Source of the DNA: Qipengyuania sp. SS22
GTDB lineage: Bacteria; Pseudomonadota; Alphaproteobacteria; Sphingomonadales; Sphingomonadaceae
DNA: 64,000 nucleotides
Direction of reading: 5' to 3'
Assembly (NCBI RefSeq): GCF_025736935.1
Contig: NZ_CP107048.1
Coordinates: 2,616,033 to 2,680,032 of the forward strand
Positions 16,683 through 25,911 of this stretch are shown in pieces. How positions within the stretch are numbered: the first letter of the stretch is position 1; each line of letters opens with the position of its first letter. The notes under the pieces are model-generated. The model did no database searches and was not told where the DNA came from. It worked only from the letters and a program-made list of their open reading frames with translations. The translations under genes and the position numbers were made by a program.

Positions 16683-19679
16683 ATGAACAGCGGGATTTTG
16701 CGCAACCGTGCGGCTTTGATGGCCGCCGCGTCGATATTTGCATTGGGGGCAACCGGTGCGCCAGCCTTGGCGCAGGATGTGACCGACACTGGGCCCGAGG
16801 CCGCCGACGAGACGGAAAACGTTATCATCGTCACCGGCTTTCGCGCATCGCTCGAAAACGCGCTGAATGCCAAGCGCGATTCGAACCTCATTATTGAATC
16901 GGTGACAGCGGAAGACATCGGCAAGTTCCCCGACCAGAATGTCGCGGAATCGCTCCAGCGCCTGCCGGGTATCCAGATCGACCGCGAGAATGGCCAGGGC
17001 TCGAAAGTCCGCATCCGCGGGCTCGATCAGAACGTGACGCTGCTCAATGGCGAGCTCTTCGTCAGCGGCCTCGAGGTCTACAAGGTCGGCGAGGGCAATT
17101 ATAACCGCAACGACAGCCTCGAAGGGGTGCCTTCCGAATTGATCGGCGGGATCGAGGTCTTCAAATCGCCCAATGCGTCACTGCTCGAAGGCGGGCTTGG
17201 CGGGATCGTCAACCTCAAGACGCGCAATCCGCTCGACCTCAAGGAAGGCCTGACGCTGGCGGGCAACGTCAAGGGCAGCAAGGGCAGCGAGATTTCGGGT
17301 TGGGAGCCGGCGGGCGCCGCCGTGCTCGGCTACAATTTCAACGACCGTCTCGGGGTCATCGCTACCTTCAGCTACGAGAAGACGAACAATCACGTCAACG
17401 TGCTGGGCGGCGACAATCGCGGCAACTGGGCCTTCGACGAGGGCCGCCGCGACACCGCGACCGTGCCGACCAATTACTACGCACCGGAATATCGCTACGT
17501 CACCGACCGCGACCAGTATCGTCGGCGTTGGGGTGCTTCGATCGGCATCAATTACCGCGCGACCGACGAGCTCGAGGTCAGCGCGCAATATTTCCACTCG
17601 GACCTGAAGATCGACACGCGCGAAGCGTCGGTCAAATTCCCCTTCGGACAGGGCGAATCGCAGGGTCTCATCGGAGATTATTCGATCGACGGCAACGGTG
17701 TGCTGACCGATGGTACGGTGCGCGCGCAGTCGGCCGAAGCCATTTCCTTCGTCGATGTGTCGAATATCAAGTCGGACAATCTGCAGTTCGGCCTCGACTG
17801 GGATAACGATACCAATTTCCGCGCCTCGGTGATGGCCAATTATTCATCATCGAATATGAAGCGTGAGGTCGCCAATAACGACGTGCGCTATACCGCCTAT
17901 GGCGTGCGCGGGCCGGGCACTTCGGGACCGCAACCTGGCTTCACACCCAATTCGGCTGCACCGCCGACCTTCGACTTCACGTATCGCAATGGCGAGTTTC
18001 CCAGTTTTGGCATCGCGCCGGGAAGCCCGCAGGACCTGTTCAACAATCCCGACTTTGGCTTCTTCAAGTCGCATTGGGCGTTTGGCGATCGCTCCGACAT
18101 CGAGGGGCACTCGATCCGTGCCGATTTCGGTTATGACGTCGACAGCGACTACACCAATACGATTACGATCAGCGCGGGCTTCCGTTATGGCCAGCGCACG
18201 GTGGACTTCACGTCTGGCCGCTATCTCGCCGATCTGAGCGGTAAGGGCGAGCTTGACGCCACCGCGATCCCCGAATCCGAACGGGTCGACGGCTTCTCCT
18301 ACAACTGGACGCCCTATAGCTACTTCCAGGATGGCGCGATCGGCTACAAGATCTGCGATTTGCCCGAGGTGAACAAGCCTGCGGCCTTTGCCGGGTGCAG
18401 CCGTTTCGGGGATTCACCCGCGCTGCTCACGCCCTATGAAACCTTCCTGAGCAATCCCGAACGCGTCGAGGCGATTACGAATTTCGCCGGGGGCGGCAGG
18501 ATCGAGGGCGATACGGTACTCGTGGCCGACCGGTCGCGGATGACCAATGCGCTCGAGTGGATCCAGGCGCTCTATCCAGACACGCCGTTCAGCTTCTTCG
18601 AGGATCCGCTGCAGACCTACCGGGTCAAGGAAGAAACCAAGTCGGGCTACATCATGGCCGATATGGGCGGGGTCGATGATCCGTATCACGTCAATGTGGG
18701 CCTGCGGATCGTCAACACCGACCTGACCATCGACCAGAACCAGCCGTCCAATGCCGACCCGAGCTATTGGGGCACCGATAGCTGGAACGGCGTGCTGCGC
18801 GATTTCAGCACCAATACGGTGATGCGCAGCTACACCGACTTCCTGCCGAGCGCGAACGCGGTGTTCGACGTGAGCGAGAACAGCAAGGTTCGCTTTTCCG
18901 CGGCGCGCGTGGTCGCACGCCAGCCGCTGGTTTCGCTGGGTCAGGGCTTCTCGACCAACTTTACCCGCGATCCCGCCGACGATCTGTTCAAGTTCACCAA
19001 TGGCGCGCGCGGCAACGCGGAACTCGATCCGTTCCGGGCGTATCAGTTCGACCTCGGTTTCGAGCACTACTTCGGCAGTCAGGGGCTGCTCTCGGCAGGC
19101 CTGTTCTGGAAGGAGGTCGACAGCTTCATCGTCAACGAAACGGTTGCCGTTTTCGTCAACGATCAGGCCGGCGGACGGCTCGGACCGGTGTCGCAGCCAG
19201 CCAATGGCTCGGGTGGCCGCGTGAAGGGTTTCGAGCTGGCGGCGCAATATGCCTTCGACTTCGGTCTGGGTTTTACCGTCAACTACACCTTCTCGGACAC
19301 CGATACCGATTTCAGCACCGATTTCACCGATAATCTCCCGCTGCCGGGCGTGTCGAAGCATTCGGCGAACGGGCAGGTCTATTTCGAACGCTACGGGTTC
19401 GCTGCGCGCGCATCCTATAGCTGGCGCTCGAAGCAGTATCTGGGCAATTTCGGGTTCGCCGACGGATCGGTGACGCGGACGCTGGGGATTTACCAGAAAT
19501 CCTTCGGCCAGCTCGATGGGCAGATCAGCTACCAGCTGACTGACAATTTCGAAATCTTTGCCGAGGCGATCAACATCACCAAGGCGGATACCAGCGTTTA
19601 CCTGCAATTTCCCGAATTGCCCTTCCGCTTCGAATCCGGTTCAAGGCGGATCTATGGCGGGGTGAAATTCAACTTCTGA
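16683..19679 (+). CDS. TonB-dependent outer-membrane receptor, carbohydrate type
   Basis: This 998-residue protein has a signal peptide (about 1-31, ending PALAQ). A TonB box-like segment ENVIIVTGFR lies near residue 40 and the plug domain includes LQRLPGIQIDRENGQGSKV and VRIRGL. The C-terminal 22-strand barrel ends in YGGVKFNF with a terminal Phe, the BAM recognition feature. Its large size and partner genes (GH3, MFS, tryptophan-halogenase-like, LacI) are those of alphaproteobacterial oligosaccharide receptors. It would bring glucan fragments into the periplasm using TonB energy. A strong terminator follows, yet the halogenase-like gene is only 85 bases further on, so the two may be partly uncoupled. 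Confidence 0.92.
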   Translation: MNSGILRNRAALMAAASIFALGATGAPALAQDVTDTGPEAADETENVIIVTGFRASLENALNAKRDSNLIIESVTAEDIGKFPDQNVAESLQRLPGIQIDRENGQGSKVRIRGLDQNVTLLNGELFVSGLEVYKVGEGNYNRNDSLEGVPSELIGGIEVFKSPNASLLEGGLGGIVNLKTRNPLDLKEGLTLAGNVKGSKGSEISGWEPAGAAVLGYNFNDRLGVIATFSYEKTNNHVNVLGGDNRGNWAFDEGRRDTATVPTNYYAPEYRYVTDRDQYRRRWGASIGINYRATDELEVSAQYFHSDLKIDTREASVKFPFGQGESQGLIGDYSIDGNGVLTDGTVRAQSAEAISFVDVSNIKSDNLQFGLDWDNDTNFRASVMANYSSSNMKREVANNDVRYTAYGVRGPGTSGPQPGFTPNSAAPPTFDFTYRNGEFPSFGIAPGSPQDLFNNPDFGFFKSHWAFGDRSDIEGHSIRADFGYDVDSDYTNTITISAGFRYGQRTVDFTSGRYLADLSGKGELDATAIPESERVDGFSYNWTPYSYFQDGAIGYKICDLPEVNKPAAFAGCSRFGDSPALLTPYETFLSNPERVEAITNFAGGGRIEGDTVLVADRSRMTNALEWIQALYPDTPFSFFEDPLQTYRVKEETKSGYIMADMGGVDDPYHVNVGLRIVNTDLTIDQNQPSNADPSYWGTDSWNGVLRDFSTNTVMRSYTDFLPSANAVFDVSENSKVRFSAARVVARQPLVSLGQGFSTNFTRDPADDLFKFTNGARGNAELDPFRAYQFDLGFEHYFGSQGLLSAGLFWKEVDSFIVNETVAVFVNDQAGGRLGPVSQPANGSGGRVKGFELAAQYAFDFGLGFTVNYTFSDTDTDFSTDFTDNLPLPGVSKHSANGQVYFERYGFAARASYSWRSKQYLGNFGFADGSVTRTLGIYQKSFGQLDGQISYQLTDNFEIFAEAINITKADTSVYLQFPELPFRFESGSRRIYGGVKFNF

Positions 19680-19699
19680 TTTCGGTCCTTCCCGGAACT

Positions 19700-19737
19700 G
19701 ATGGCGGTCCCGATCGGTACGGGCCGCCATCGATTTT
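19700..19737 (+). terminator. Rho-independent terminator after the TonB receptor
   Basis: A long stem, GATGGCGG-T-CCCG with CGGG-CCGCCATC and loop ATCGGTA, is followed by GATTTTCC. It begins 20 bases past the receptor stop and may attenuate read-through into the next gene. Confidence 0.72.
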
Positions 19738-19764
19738 CCGACGACGCATGTGGGAGACCGGGTG

Positions 19765-21339
19765 ATGAATCACACGCATACTGGCGAGGCCTCGCCCCAA
19801 GCCTTGCGATCGATCTGCATCGTTGGCGGCGGTACCGCAGGCTGGTCCGCCGCCGCGCTGCTATCGCGCTTGCTGCAGGGCAGCGGCTGCCGTATCACGC
19901 TGGTCGAGTCCTCCGACATTCCGACCGTCGGAGTGGGCGAGGCGACCATCCCGCCGATCTTCGATTTCCTGCGCAATATCGGCGCGGACGAGGTTGCCTT
20001 CATCAGGCGCTGCCAGGCGACTTTCAAGCTCGGCATCCAGTTCCGCGACTGGCTGCAGCGCGGGCACAGTTATTGGCACCCCTTCGGCAATCTGGGTGTC
20101 ACCATCAACCAGCGGCCGTTCCATCACTACTACTGGAAGAACCTCGCCGAGGGGCATGACGAGGGGCTGGCCGATTTCTGTCCGTCGGTCGCGTTGGCGG
20201 AAGACAACAAGTTCGCCTTTCCTTCAACCGACGGCAACTGGCCGGGCGGCGCGGTCGCCTATGCGCTGCATTTCGATGCCGGTCTGGTGGCCGCCTTCCT
20301 GCGCGAGCATGCCGAGGCGGCGGGGGTCGAACGGCTCGACCGCCGCATCCTGCGTGCCGAACGCGGTGAGGGCGAGCGTATCGCCGCGGTCCACTTCGAC
20401 AATGGCGAATCGCTCGAAGCCGATTTCTACATCGATTGTTCGGGCTTTCGTGGGTTGCTGATCGAAGAGGCGTTGGAGGCGGGCTTCGACGACTGGCGGC
20501 GCTGGCTGCCAGGCGACCGCGCGGTCGCCGCGCCGACCGAGGCGCAATCGGTTCGCGCGCCCTACACAGTCGCCACCGCGCGATCGGCGGGGTGGCAGTG
20601 GCGCATCCCGCTCCAGCACCGGACGGGCAATGGCCTCGTCTATTGCAGCGACTTCATCGGGGATGACGACGCGGCTGAAGAACTGCGCGAGGGTCTGGAC
20701 GGTCCGCCGATTGCCGATCCGCGCGTGCTGCGTTTCACCCCGGGGCTGCGCACACGCGTGTGGATCGGCAATTGCCTTGCGCTCGGCCTGTCGGCGGGGT
20801 TTCTCGAACCTCTCGAATCGACCAGCATCCATCTCATCCACACCGGGCTCAATCGGCTGCTCGACCTGTTTCCCGATCGCAATTTCGACCCGGTGCTGGT
20901 GGACAGCTACAATCGCGACGTCGAACGCGAATATGCGCATATCCGCGATTTCCTGCTGCTGCATTACTATCCCAACCAGCGCGAGGGCGAGCCCTTCTGG
21001 GATCATGTCCGCAATATCGAACTGCCCGACACGCTGGTCGAGAAGATGGCGCTGTTCGAACGAACCGGGCGGATCATGTCGAAGCAGCGCGAACTCTTTT
21101 CCGATATCAGTTGGTTCTATGTCGCCGCCGGTATGGGCTTGCGCCCCGCGGCGATCGATCCGCTGGTCGATGTCGCGCCGTTCGAGGAAGTGCGCAAGGT
21201 GATCGTGCAATTGCGCGAAGCCATGGGGGCCTTTCGCGCGGCGGCACCCACGCATGACGCGATCCTCGACCGACTGCTTGATCCGAGCGAGACGCGGCGC
21301 CCCAATTTCGGTGTGGGGGCGGGCTGGGCCAATCGATAG
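19765..21339 (+). CDS. Tryptophan-halogenase-like flavoprotein
   Basis: This protein has 524 residues. The ATG at 19765 has GGGAGA 7 bases upstream; GTG codons at 19750 and 19762 are alternatives. The FAD site GGGTAGWSAA is near the start, followed by GVGEATIPP and FKLGIQF, whose Lys matches the catalytic lysine of flavin-dependent halogenases. The family motif WxWxIP appears as WQWRIPL. Members of this clade sit beside TonB receptors and LacI regulators in sphingomonads and Caulobacter; most have no demonstrated halogenation substrate. Tryptophan is unlikely to be the substrate in a glucan locus. Function beyond a reduced-flavin-dependent oxidation or halogenation is open. Confidence 0.85.
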   Translation: MNHTHTGEASPQALRSICIVGGGTAGWSAAALLSRLLQGSGCRITLVESSDIPTVGVGEATIPPIFDFLRNIGADEVAFIRRCQATFKLGIQFRDWLQRGHSYWHPFGNLGVTINQRPFHHYYWKNLAEGHDEGLADFCPSVALAEDNKFAFPSTDGNWPGGAVAYALHFDAGLVAAFLREHAEAAGVERLDRRILRAERGEGERIAAVHFDNGESLEADFYIDCSGFRGLLIEEALEAGFDDWRRWLPGDRAVAAPTEAQSVRAPYTVATARSAGWQWRIPLQHRTGNGLVYCSDFIGDDDAAEELREGLDGPPIADPRVLRFTPGLRTRVWIGNCLALGLSAGFLEPLESTSIHLIHTGLNRLLDLFPDRNFDPVLVDSYNRDVEREYAHIRDFLLLHYYPNQREGEPFWDHVRNIELPDTLVEKMALFERTGRIMSKQRELFSDISWFYVAAGMGLRPAAIDPLVDVAPFEEVRKVIVQLREAMGAFRAAAPTHDAILDRLLDPSETRRPNFGVGAGWANR

Positions 21340-21376
21340 GCGTTCACGCGCGCACTAACACGTCCCAAGATTGCCT

Positions 21377-22399
21377 CTAAGCCGGCGGCGGACCGACGGT
21401 CAGCCGTTCGATAAGTCGGTGCGTATGGAACACGGTCGGGCCCGGGTCCTCACCCGCCAGTTGGCGCAGCAGCATATCGGCGGCGGTATGCGCCATTTCG
21501 ACGACCGGCTGCCGCACCGTTGTCAGCCGCGGCCACACGACGCGGGCAATTTCGGAATCGTCGAAGCCGACCACGCTCAGATCGGCGGGGACATCGAACC
21601 CCAGTTCGCGCGCGGCCGACATCGCGCCGACCGCCATATCGTCATTCTCCGCGAGAATGGCGGTCGGCCGCAATTTGCGCGAGAGGATCCGCTTGGTTGC
21701 TTCGTAACCCGATTCAAAACTCCAATCGCCCGTCTCGATAAGCTCGGGCAAGTAGTCTACGCCCGCCGCATCGAAGGCAGCGCGATAGGCGATCAGCCGC
21801 TGCGCGCTTACCGGGTGGTCGGGATCGCCCTTGATGATCGCGATCCGGCGATGGCCGTAGCCGAGGACATGGTCCGCGATCTCGCGTGCCGCGGCAATAT
21901 CGTCCATCGTCGTCGCCAGCCCCACGCCTTCGTGCGACTGCGGGGTGATCCGGGCGAAGGGAATGCGCGCCTGTGTGAGCCCGTCGAGAACCTCGGCGTG
22001 ATCGGTGGCGGGCGGCGCAAGAATAACGCCGTCCAGCGCTGCGGAGCGGATGGTACGAACAACGTCCTGCGGGTGGTCGGCAACCGATTCCACCGGCAGC
22101 ACGATCAGCCGATACCGTTCGCCATGCAACCGCTCGAGCGCGCCGCGCTGCAATTCGACGACATAGCTGGGGCTCGGCTTTTCATAGACAAGCCCGATCA
22201 GATAGGATTGCTGGCGTACCAGGCCCTGCGCCATCACATTGGGGTGATAGTTGAGTTCCTTGGCCGCGCGCAGCACCTTCTTGCGCAGCGCGGGCGTGAT
22301 ATGCGGTTCGTCGTTGAAAACGCGCGATACGCTTTTCGGCGACACTTCCGCCAATTTGGCGACATCGACGATAGTCGATCGCTTTGCTCCGCGGGCCAT
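21377..22399 (-). CDS. LacI-family transcriptional repressor of the beta-glucoside locus
   Basis: This protein has 340 residues. I start at the ATG at 22399 (MARGAKRST), because the preceding frame shows no homology and carries a half-operator. The helix-turn-helix IVDVAKLAEVSPKSVSRVF is followed by the minor-groove hinge region LRAAKELNYHPN. The effector domain (about 60-335) is the periplasmic-binding-protein type, with GVILAPPATDH and VVGFDDSEIARVVWP. It should bind the 16-bp operators at 11180, 16492 and 16554 and be released by a sugar ligand. It converges on the halogenase-like gene with a 37-base gap. Regulator-operator pairing is inferred from co-location and from the operator type. 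Confidence 0.9.
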   Translation of the reverse strand: MARGAKRSTIVDVAKLAEVSPKSVSRVFNDEPHITPALRKKVLRAAKELNYHPNVMAQGLVRQQSYLIGLVYEKPSPSYVVELQRGALERLHGERYRLIVLPVESVADHPQDVVRTIRSAALDGVILAPPATDHAEVLDGLTQARIPFARITPQSHEGVGLATTMDDIAAAREIADHVLGYGHRRIAIIKGDPDHPVSAQRLIAYRAAFDAAGVDYLPELIETGDWSFESGYEATKRILSRKLRPTAILAENDDMAVGAMSAARELGFDVPADLSVVGFDDSEIARVVWPRLTTVRQPVVEMAHTAADMLLRQLAGEDPGPTVFHTHRLIERLTVGPPPA

Positions 22400-22427
22400 C
22401 GGAAAATCCGTGGCCCGATTGTCTTGC

Positions 22428-22439
22428 GTTGTCAACGAC
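22428..22439. promoter_or_regulatory. Possible LacI half-operator before the lacI-type gene
   Basis: TTGTCAACG within this stretch matches the left arm of the 11180 palindrome, but the right arm is degenerate. It lies about 30-40 bp before the LacI start, where autoregulation would act. Confidence 0.35.
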
Positions 22440-22578
22440 GCGCTCAGGAGGTGTCTTGTGGTTAAGCCGTAGGAAACTACTTGATCCGATCGGTGACGAG
22501 CATCCTCGGCGCGTAGGTGAAGGCCACGATTCCCAATCCGATTGACTTCTATACCGAGCCGCCACACCCACGGAGCGG

Positions 22579-23700
22579 ATGCTGACAGCCGGACCCAGAC
22601 TCATGCTCATCGGGGGCGGGCATGCGCATCTCGGGGTGCTGGCCGATTGGGTGCGCCGCGGCGGTCCCGAGGCGCGGACAACATTGATTTCGCCACATCG
22701 CTACACGCGGTATTCGGGTATGATCCCGGGAACGGTTGCGGGCGAATATGATGACGAGCATGGACGCATCGATCTTGTGGCGCTTGCCGAGCAGGCAGGC
22801 GTAGAACTGCTCCTCGACCGCTGCGCCACGATCGATCCGGAGCAGCGGACGATCACTACGGGCGATGGCCGTTCGGTTAGTTTCGACATCTGTTCGATCG
22901 ATGTCGGCGGCGTGGAGCGAGCCAAGGGTGTTCTCGGAATGGATCCGCGGATCGTCGACGTCCGGCCCATCGGGAGCTTCCTTGCGCGGCTGGCCGAGTG
23001 GCAGACCAGCTCTCCCGGGGTGCCCGGTCATATTGTAGTGGCTGGCGGCGGCGCGGGCGGGGTGGAACTGGCGTTTGCCCTACGCAGACGTTTCGCCAGT
23101 GGGAGCTCGCGTATCACGCTGGTCACCGGGCAGGATGGCCTGCTCGATGATCTCGGACGCCGGACCGCCGTACTGGCGCGGCGTGAGCTGGTGCGACAGG
23201 ATATCCCCTTGATCGAAGAGGATTTGCGGATCGAGCATGGCGCGATCGTCGCCGGGCAGCAGAAGCTCGAGCCGGTCGATCTGATCGTGGCATCGCTGGG
23301 CGCGGCGGCCCCGCGATGGCCAAAAGAGGGCGGGCTCGCAGTCGACGACGACGGGTTCATCGCAGTCGACCGCCATCAGCGCTCGCTGTCGCATCCGCAT
23401 ATCCTTGCGGCGGGCGATGTCGCGGCGAGACAGGACCGCCGGGTGCCGCATTCGGGCGTCCATGCCGTCCATACGGGCGCGGTCCTCGCTGCCAATCTGC
23501 GCTGCCTCGTCGCGGGTACGGGGGGACTGCGCAGCTACCGCCCCCGGCCCGCCAGCCTCTATCTGCTCTCGACCCGATCCGGAAAGGCGATTGCAAGCTA
23601 TGGCCCGTTTGCTGCGCAGGGACGCTGGGCAGGCGCATTGAAACGCTGGATCGACCGGCGCTGGGTGACATCTTTCGCCAAACTGACCGATCCGGTGTAA
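22579..23700 (+). CDS. FAD-dependent pyridine-nucleotide oxidoreductase, SelD-N-terminal-like family
   Basis: This protein has 373 residues. Two Rossmann motifs are visible: MLIGGGHAHLGVL at the N-terminus for FAD and VVAGGGAGGVELAF near 153-166 for NAD(P). HILAAGDVAARQD near 274 is the C-terminal FAD-binding aspartate motif. The opening, with PHRYTRYSGMIPG, is characteristic of oxidoreductases otherwise found fused to the N-terminus of selenophosphate synthetase (TIGR03169 type) and related to type II NADH dehydrogenases. No SelD is encoded here. It reads divergently from LacI and precedes another FAD enzyme. The electron acceptor is unknown; a quinone is plausible. Confidence 0.8.
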   Translation: MLTAGPRLMLIGGGHAHLGVLADWVRRGGPEARTTLISPHRYTRYSGMIPGTVAGEYDDEHGRIDLVALAEQAGVELLLDRCATIDPEQRTITTGDGRSVSFDICSIDVGGVERAKGVLGMDPRIVDVRPIGSFLARLAEWQTSSPGVPGHIVVAGGGAGGVELAFALRRRFASGSSRITLVTGQDGLLDDLGRRTAVLARRELVRQDIPLIEEDLRIEHGAIVAGQQKLEPVDLIVASLGAAAPRWPKEGGLAVDDDGFIAVDRHQRSLSHPHILAAGDVAARQDRRVPHSGVHAVHTGAVLAANLRCLVAGTGGLRSYRPRPASLYLLSTRSGKAIASYGPFAAQGRWAGALKRWIDRRWVTSFAKLTDPV

Positions 23701-23745
23701 CCCGCTCGCCCACGGCGACGAACAGGCCAGCGACAGAAAGAACCC

Positions 23746-25884
23746 ATGAAAAAAATTCTCATCATCCTGGCCCTCGCGGTGCTGGTCGCGGCCTACTTCT
23801 TCTTCGGGCTAGGCGACTATCTTACCGTCGACGGAATCAAGCAGGTCGCAGGCGAGGTCGGCGGCTATTACGAGCGCAATCCGGCGCAGGTCATTGCGCT
23901 GTTCTTCCTTATCTATGTCGCAGTGACCGCGGCATCCTTGCCCGGTGCCGCGGTAATGACGCTGGCGGCCGGCGCGCTGTTCGGGGTCGTGATCGGCACT
24001 ATCGTGGTCTCCTTCGCCTCGACATTGGGCGCCGTGCTCGCCTTTCTCGCTTCGCGCTATGTCCTGCGCGATACGATCGAACAGCGGTTCGGCGCGCGCC
24101 TCAAGACGGTGAACCAGGGGCTCGAACGCGACGGCGCATTCTATCTCTTCACCATCCGCATGATCCCGCTGTTTCCATTTTTCGTGGTCAATCTGGTCAT
24201 GGGGCTGACGCGGATCAGGGCCCGCACTTTCGCCTGGGTGAGCCAAGTGGGCATGCTGCTGGGCACGATCGTCTATGTGAATGCGGGCACGCAGCTGGCG
24301 CAGATCGACAGCCTTGCAGGCATCGCTTCGCCCGCAGTGCTGGCCTCCTTCGCGCTGCTCGGTATCGCCCCCTGGATAGCCAAGGCGATCATCGGCTGGA
24401 TCAAGCGCCGGAAGGTCTATGCCGGCTTTGCCAGGCCGAAGAGCTTCGATCGCAATCTGGTGGTGATCGGCGCGGGGTCGGCCGGCCTCGTATCTTCGTT
24501 GATAGCCGCGACGGTCAAGGCGAAGGTGACGCTGGTCGAAGCGAACAGGATGGGCGGCGACTGTCTCAACACCGGCTGCGTGCCCTCCAAGGCGCTGATC
24601 AAGAGCGCCAAGGTCGCCGAACAGATGCGCCATGCGGATCGGTATGGCCTCGAGCCGTCCGAGCCCGAGGTTCCGTTCCGGCAAACCATCGCCAGGGTGA
24701 TGGGTGCGATCAAGACGATCGAGCCGCATGACAGCGTCGAACGCTATACCGGCCTCGGAGTCGATGTGGTCGAAGGCTATGCCAAGGTCGTCGATCCGTG
24801 GACGGTGGAGATTGCACGCAAGGACGGGGCGACGCAGCGCCTGACTACGCGCGCCATCGTGATCGCCGCGGGCGCCGAGCCCTTCGTCCCCCAGATCGCG
24901 GGGCTGGAAGGGAGCGGGTATCTGACCAGCGACACCATGTGGGATGCCTTCGCGCAGATGGACCGCGTGCCTGCCCGCATCGCAGTGCTGGGTGGCGGAC
25001 CGATCGGCTGCGAATTGTCACAGGCGCTGGCCCGGCTTGGCTCAAGCGTGACACAGGTCGAAATGACGGATCGTGTGCTGGGCCGCGAAGACCCTGAAGT
25101 GTCCGCCGCCGCACAGATCTCGCTGGAGGCGTCGGGTGTGTCCGTTCTGACGAACCACCGCGCGATCAGGGTCGCAGACGGGACCCTGTTTGCCGAACAC
25201 AAGGGGGCGCAAGTCGGTATCGATTTCGACTGCCTGATCGTTGCCGTCGGGCGCGCCGCCCGGCTTACGGGCTACGGTCTTGAAGACATTGGCATCGACA
25301 CGGCCAAGACCGTGGTCACCGACGAATTCCTGGCGACCAAATTCCCCAATATCTACGCCGCCGGCGATGTGGCGGGGCCGTTCCAGTTCACCCACACGGC
25401 CAGCCACCAGGCGTGGTTCGCCAGCGTCAATGCGCTGTTCGGCCAGTTCAAGCGGTTCAATGCGGACTACCGCGTCATCCCCGCCGTCACCTTCCTCGAT
25501 CCCGAGATCGCGCGGGTCGGCATCAACGAAACCGAGGCGGAAGAGCAGGGCATCGCCTATGAAGTCACCCGTTACGATCTCGACGATCTCGACCGCGCCA
25601 TTGCCGAAAGCGAGACGCGCGGTTTCGTCAAAGTGCTCACCCCGCCTGGCAAGGACACCATCCTGGGTGCGACCATCATCGGCGCGCATGCGGGCGAATT
25701 GCTGGCCGAATATGTGCTTGCGATGAGGCACAAACTGGGGCTCAACAAGATCCTCGGCACGATCCATTCCTATCCGACCATGGCGGAGGCGAACAAATTC
25801 GCTGCGGGCGAATGGAAGAAGGCGCACAAGCCCGAGCGGCTGCTCGCGCTGGTCGAGAAATATCACAACTGGCGTCGCGGTTAA
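23746..25884 (+). CDS. VTT/DedA membrane domain fused to a mercuric-reductase-like FAD oxidoreductase
   Basis: This 712-residue protein has two parts. Residues 1-225 form a TVP38/TMEM64 (VTT) membrane domain with about six hydrophobic segments and the motif GAVMTLAAGALFG. Residues 240-712 are a class I flavoprotein disulfide reductase with FAD motif VIGAGSAGLVSS, redox disulfide C-x4-C in GGDCLNTGCVPSK, NADPH motif LGGGPIGCELS and IYAAGDVAGP. The C-terminal dimerisation domain carries the usual HSYPT His motif. No mercury-binding N-terminal domain or C-terminal Cys pair is present, so mercury reduction is unlikely. This fusion is known in proteobacteria but its substrate is not settled. It is followed after 27 bases by a DoxX-like protein. 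Confidence 0.87.
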   Translation: MKKILIILALAVLVAAYFFFGLGDYLTVDGIKQVAGEVGGYYERNPAQVIALFFLIYVAVTAASLPGAAVMTLAAGALFGVVIGTIVVSFASTLGAVLAFLASRYVLRDTIEQRFGARLKTVNQGLERDGAFYLFTIRMIPLFPFFVVNLVMGLTRIRARTFAWVSQVGMLLGTIVYVNAGTQLAQIDSLAGIASPAVLASFALLGIAPWIAKAIIGWIKRRKVYAGFARPKSFDRNLVVIGAGSAGLVSSLIAATVKAKVTLVEANRMGGDCLNTGCVPSKALIKSAKVAEQMRHADRYGLEPSEPEVPFRQTIARVMGAIKTIEPHDSVERYTGLGVDVVEGYAKVVDPWTVEIARKDGATQRLTTRAIVIAAGAEPFVPQIAGLEGSGYLTSDTMWDAFAQMDRVPARIAVLGGGPIGCELSQALARLGSSVTQVEMTDRVLGREDPEVSAAAQISLEASGVSVLTNHRAIRVADGTLFAEHKGAQVGIDFDCLIVAVGRAARLTGYGLEDIGIDTAKTVVTDEFLATKFPNIYAAGDVAGPFQFTHTASHQAWFASVNALFGQFKRFNADYRVIPAVTFLDPEIARVGINETEAEEQGIAYEVTRYDLDDLDRAIAESETRGFVKVLTPPGKDTILGATIIGAHAGELLAEYVLAMRHKLGLNKILGTIHSYPTMAEANKFAAGEWKKAHKPERLLALVEKYHNWRRG

Positions 25885-25911
25885 GCGCGCCCAAGCGGAC
25901 TGGAGAATACC

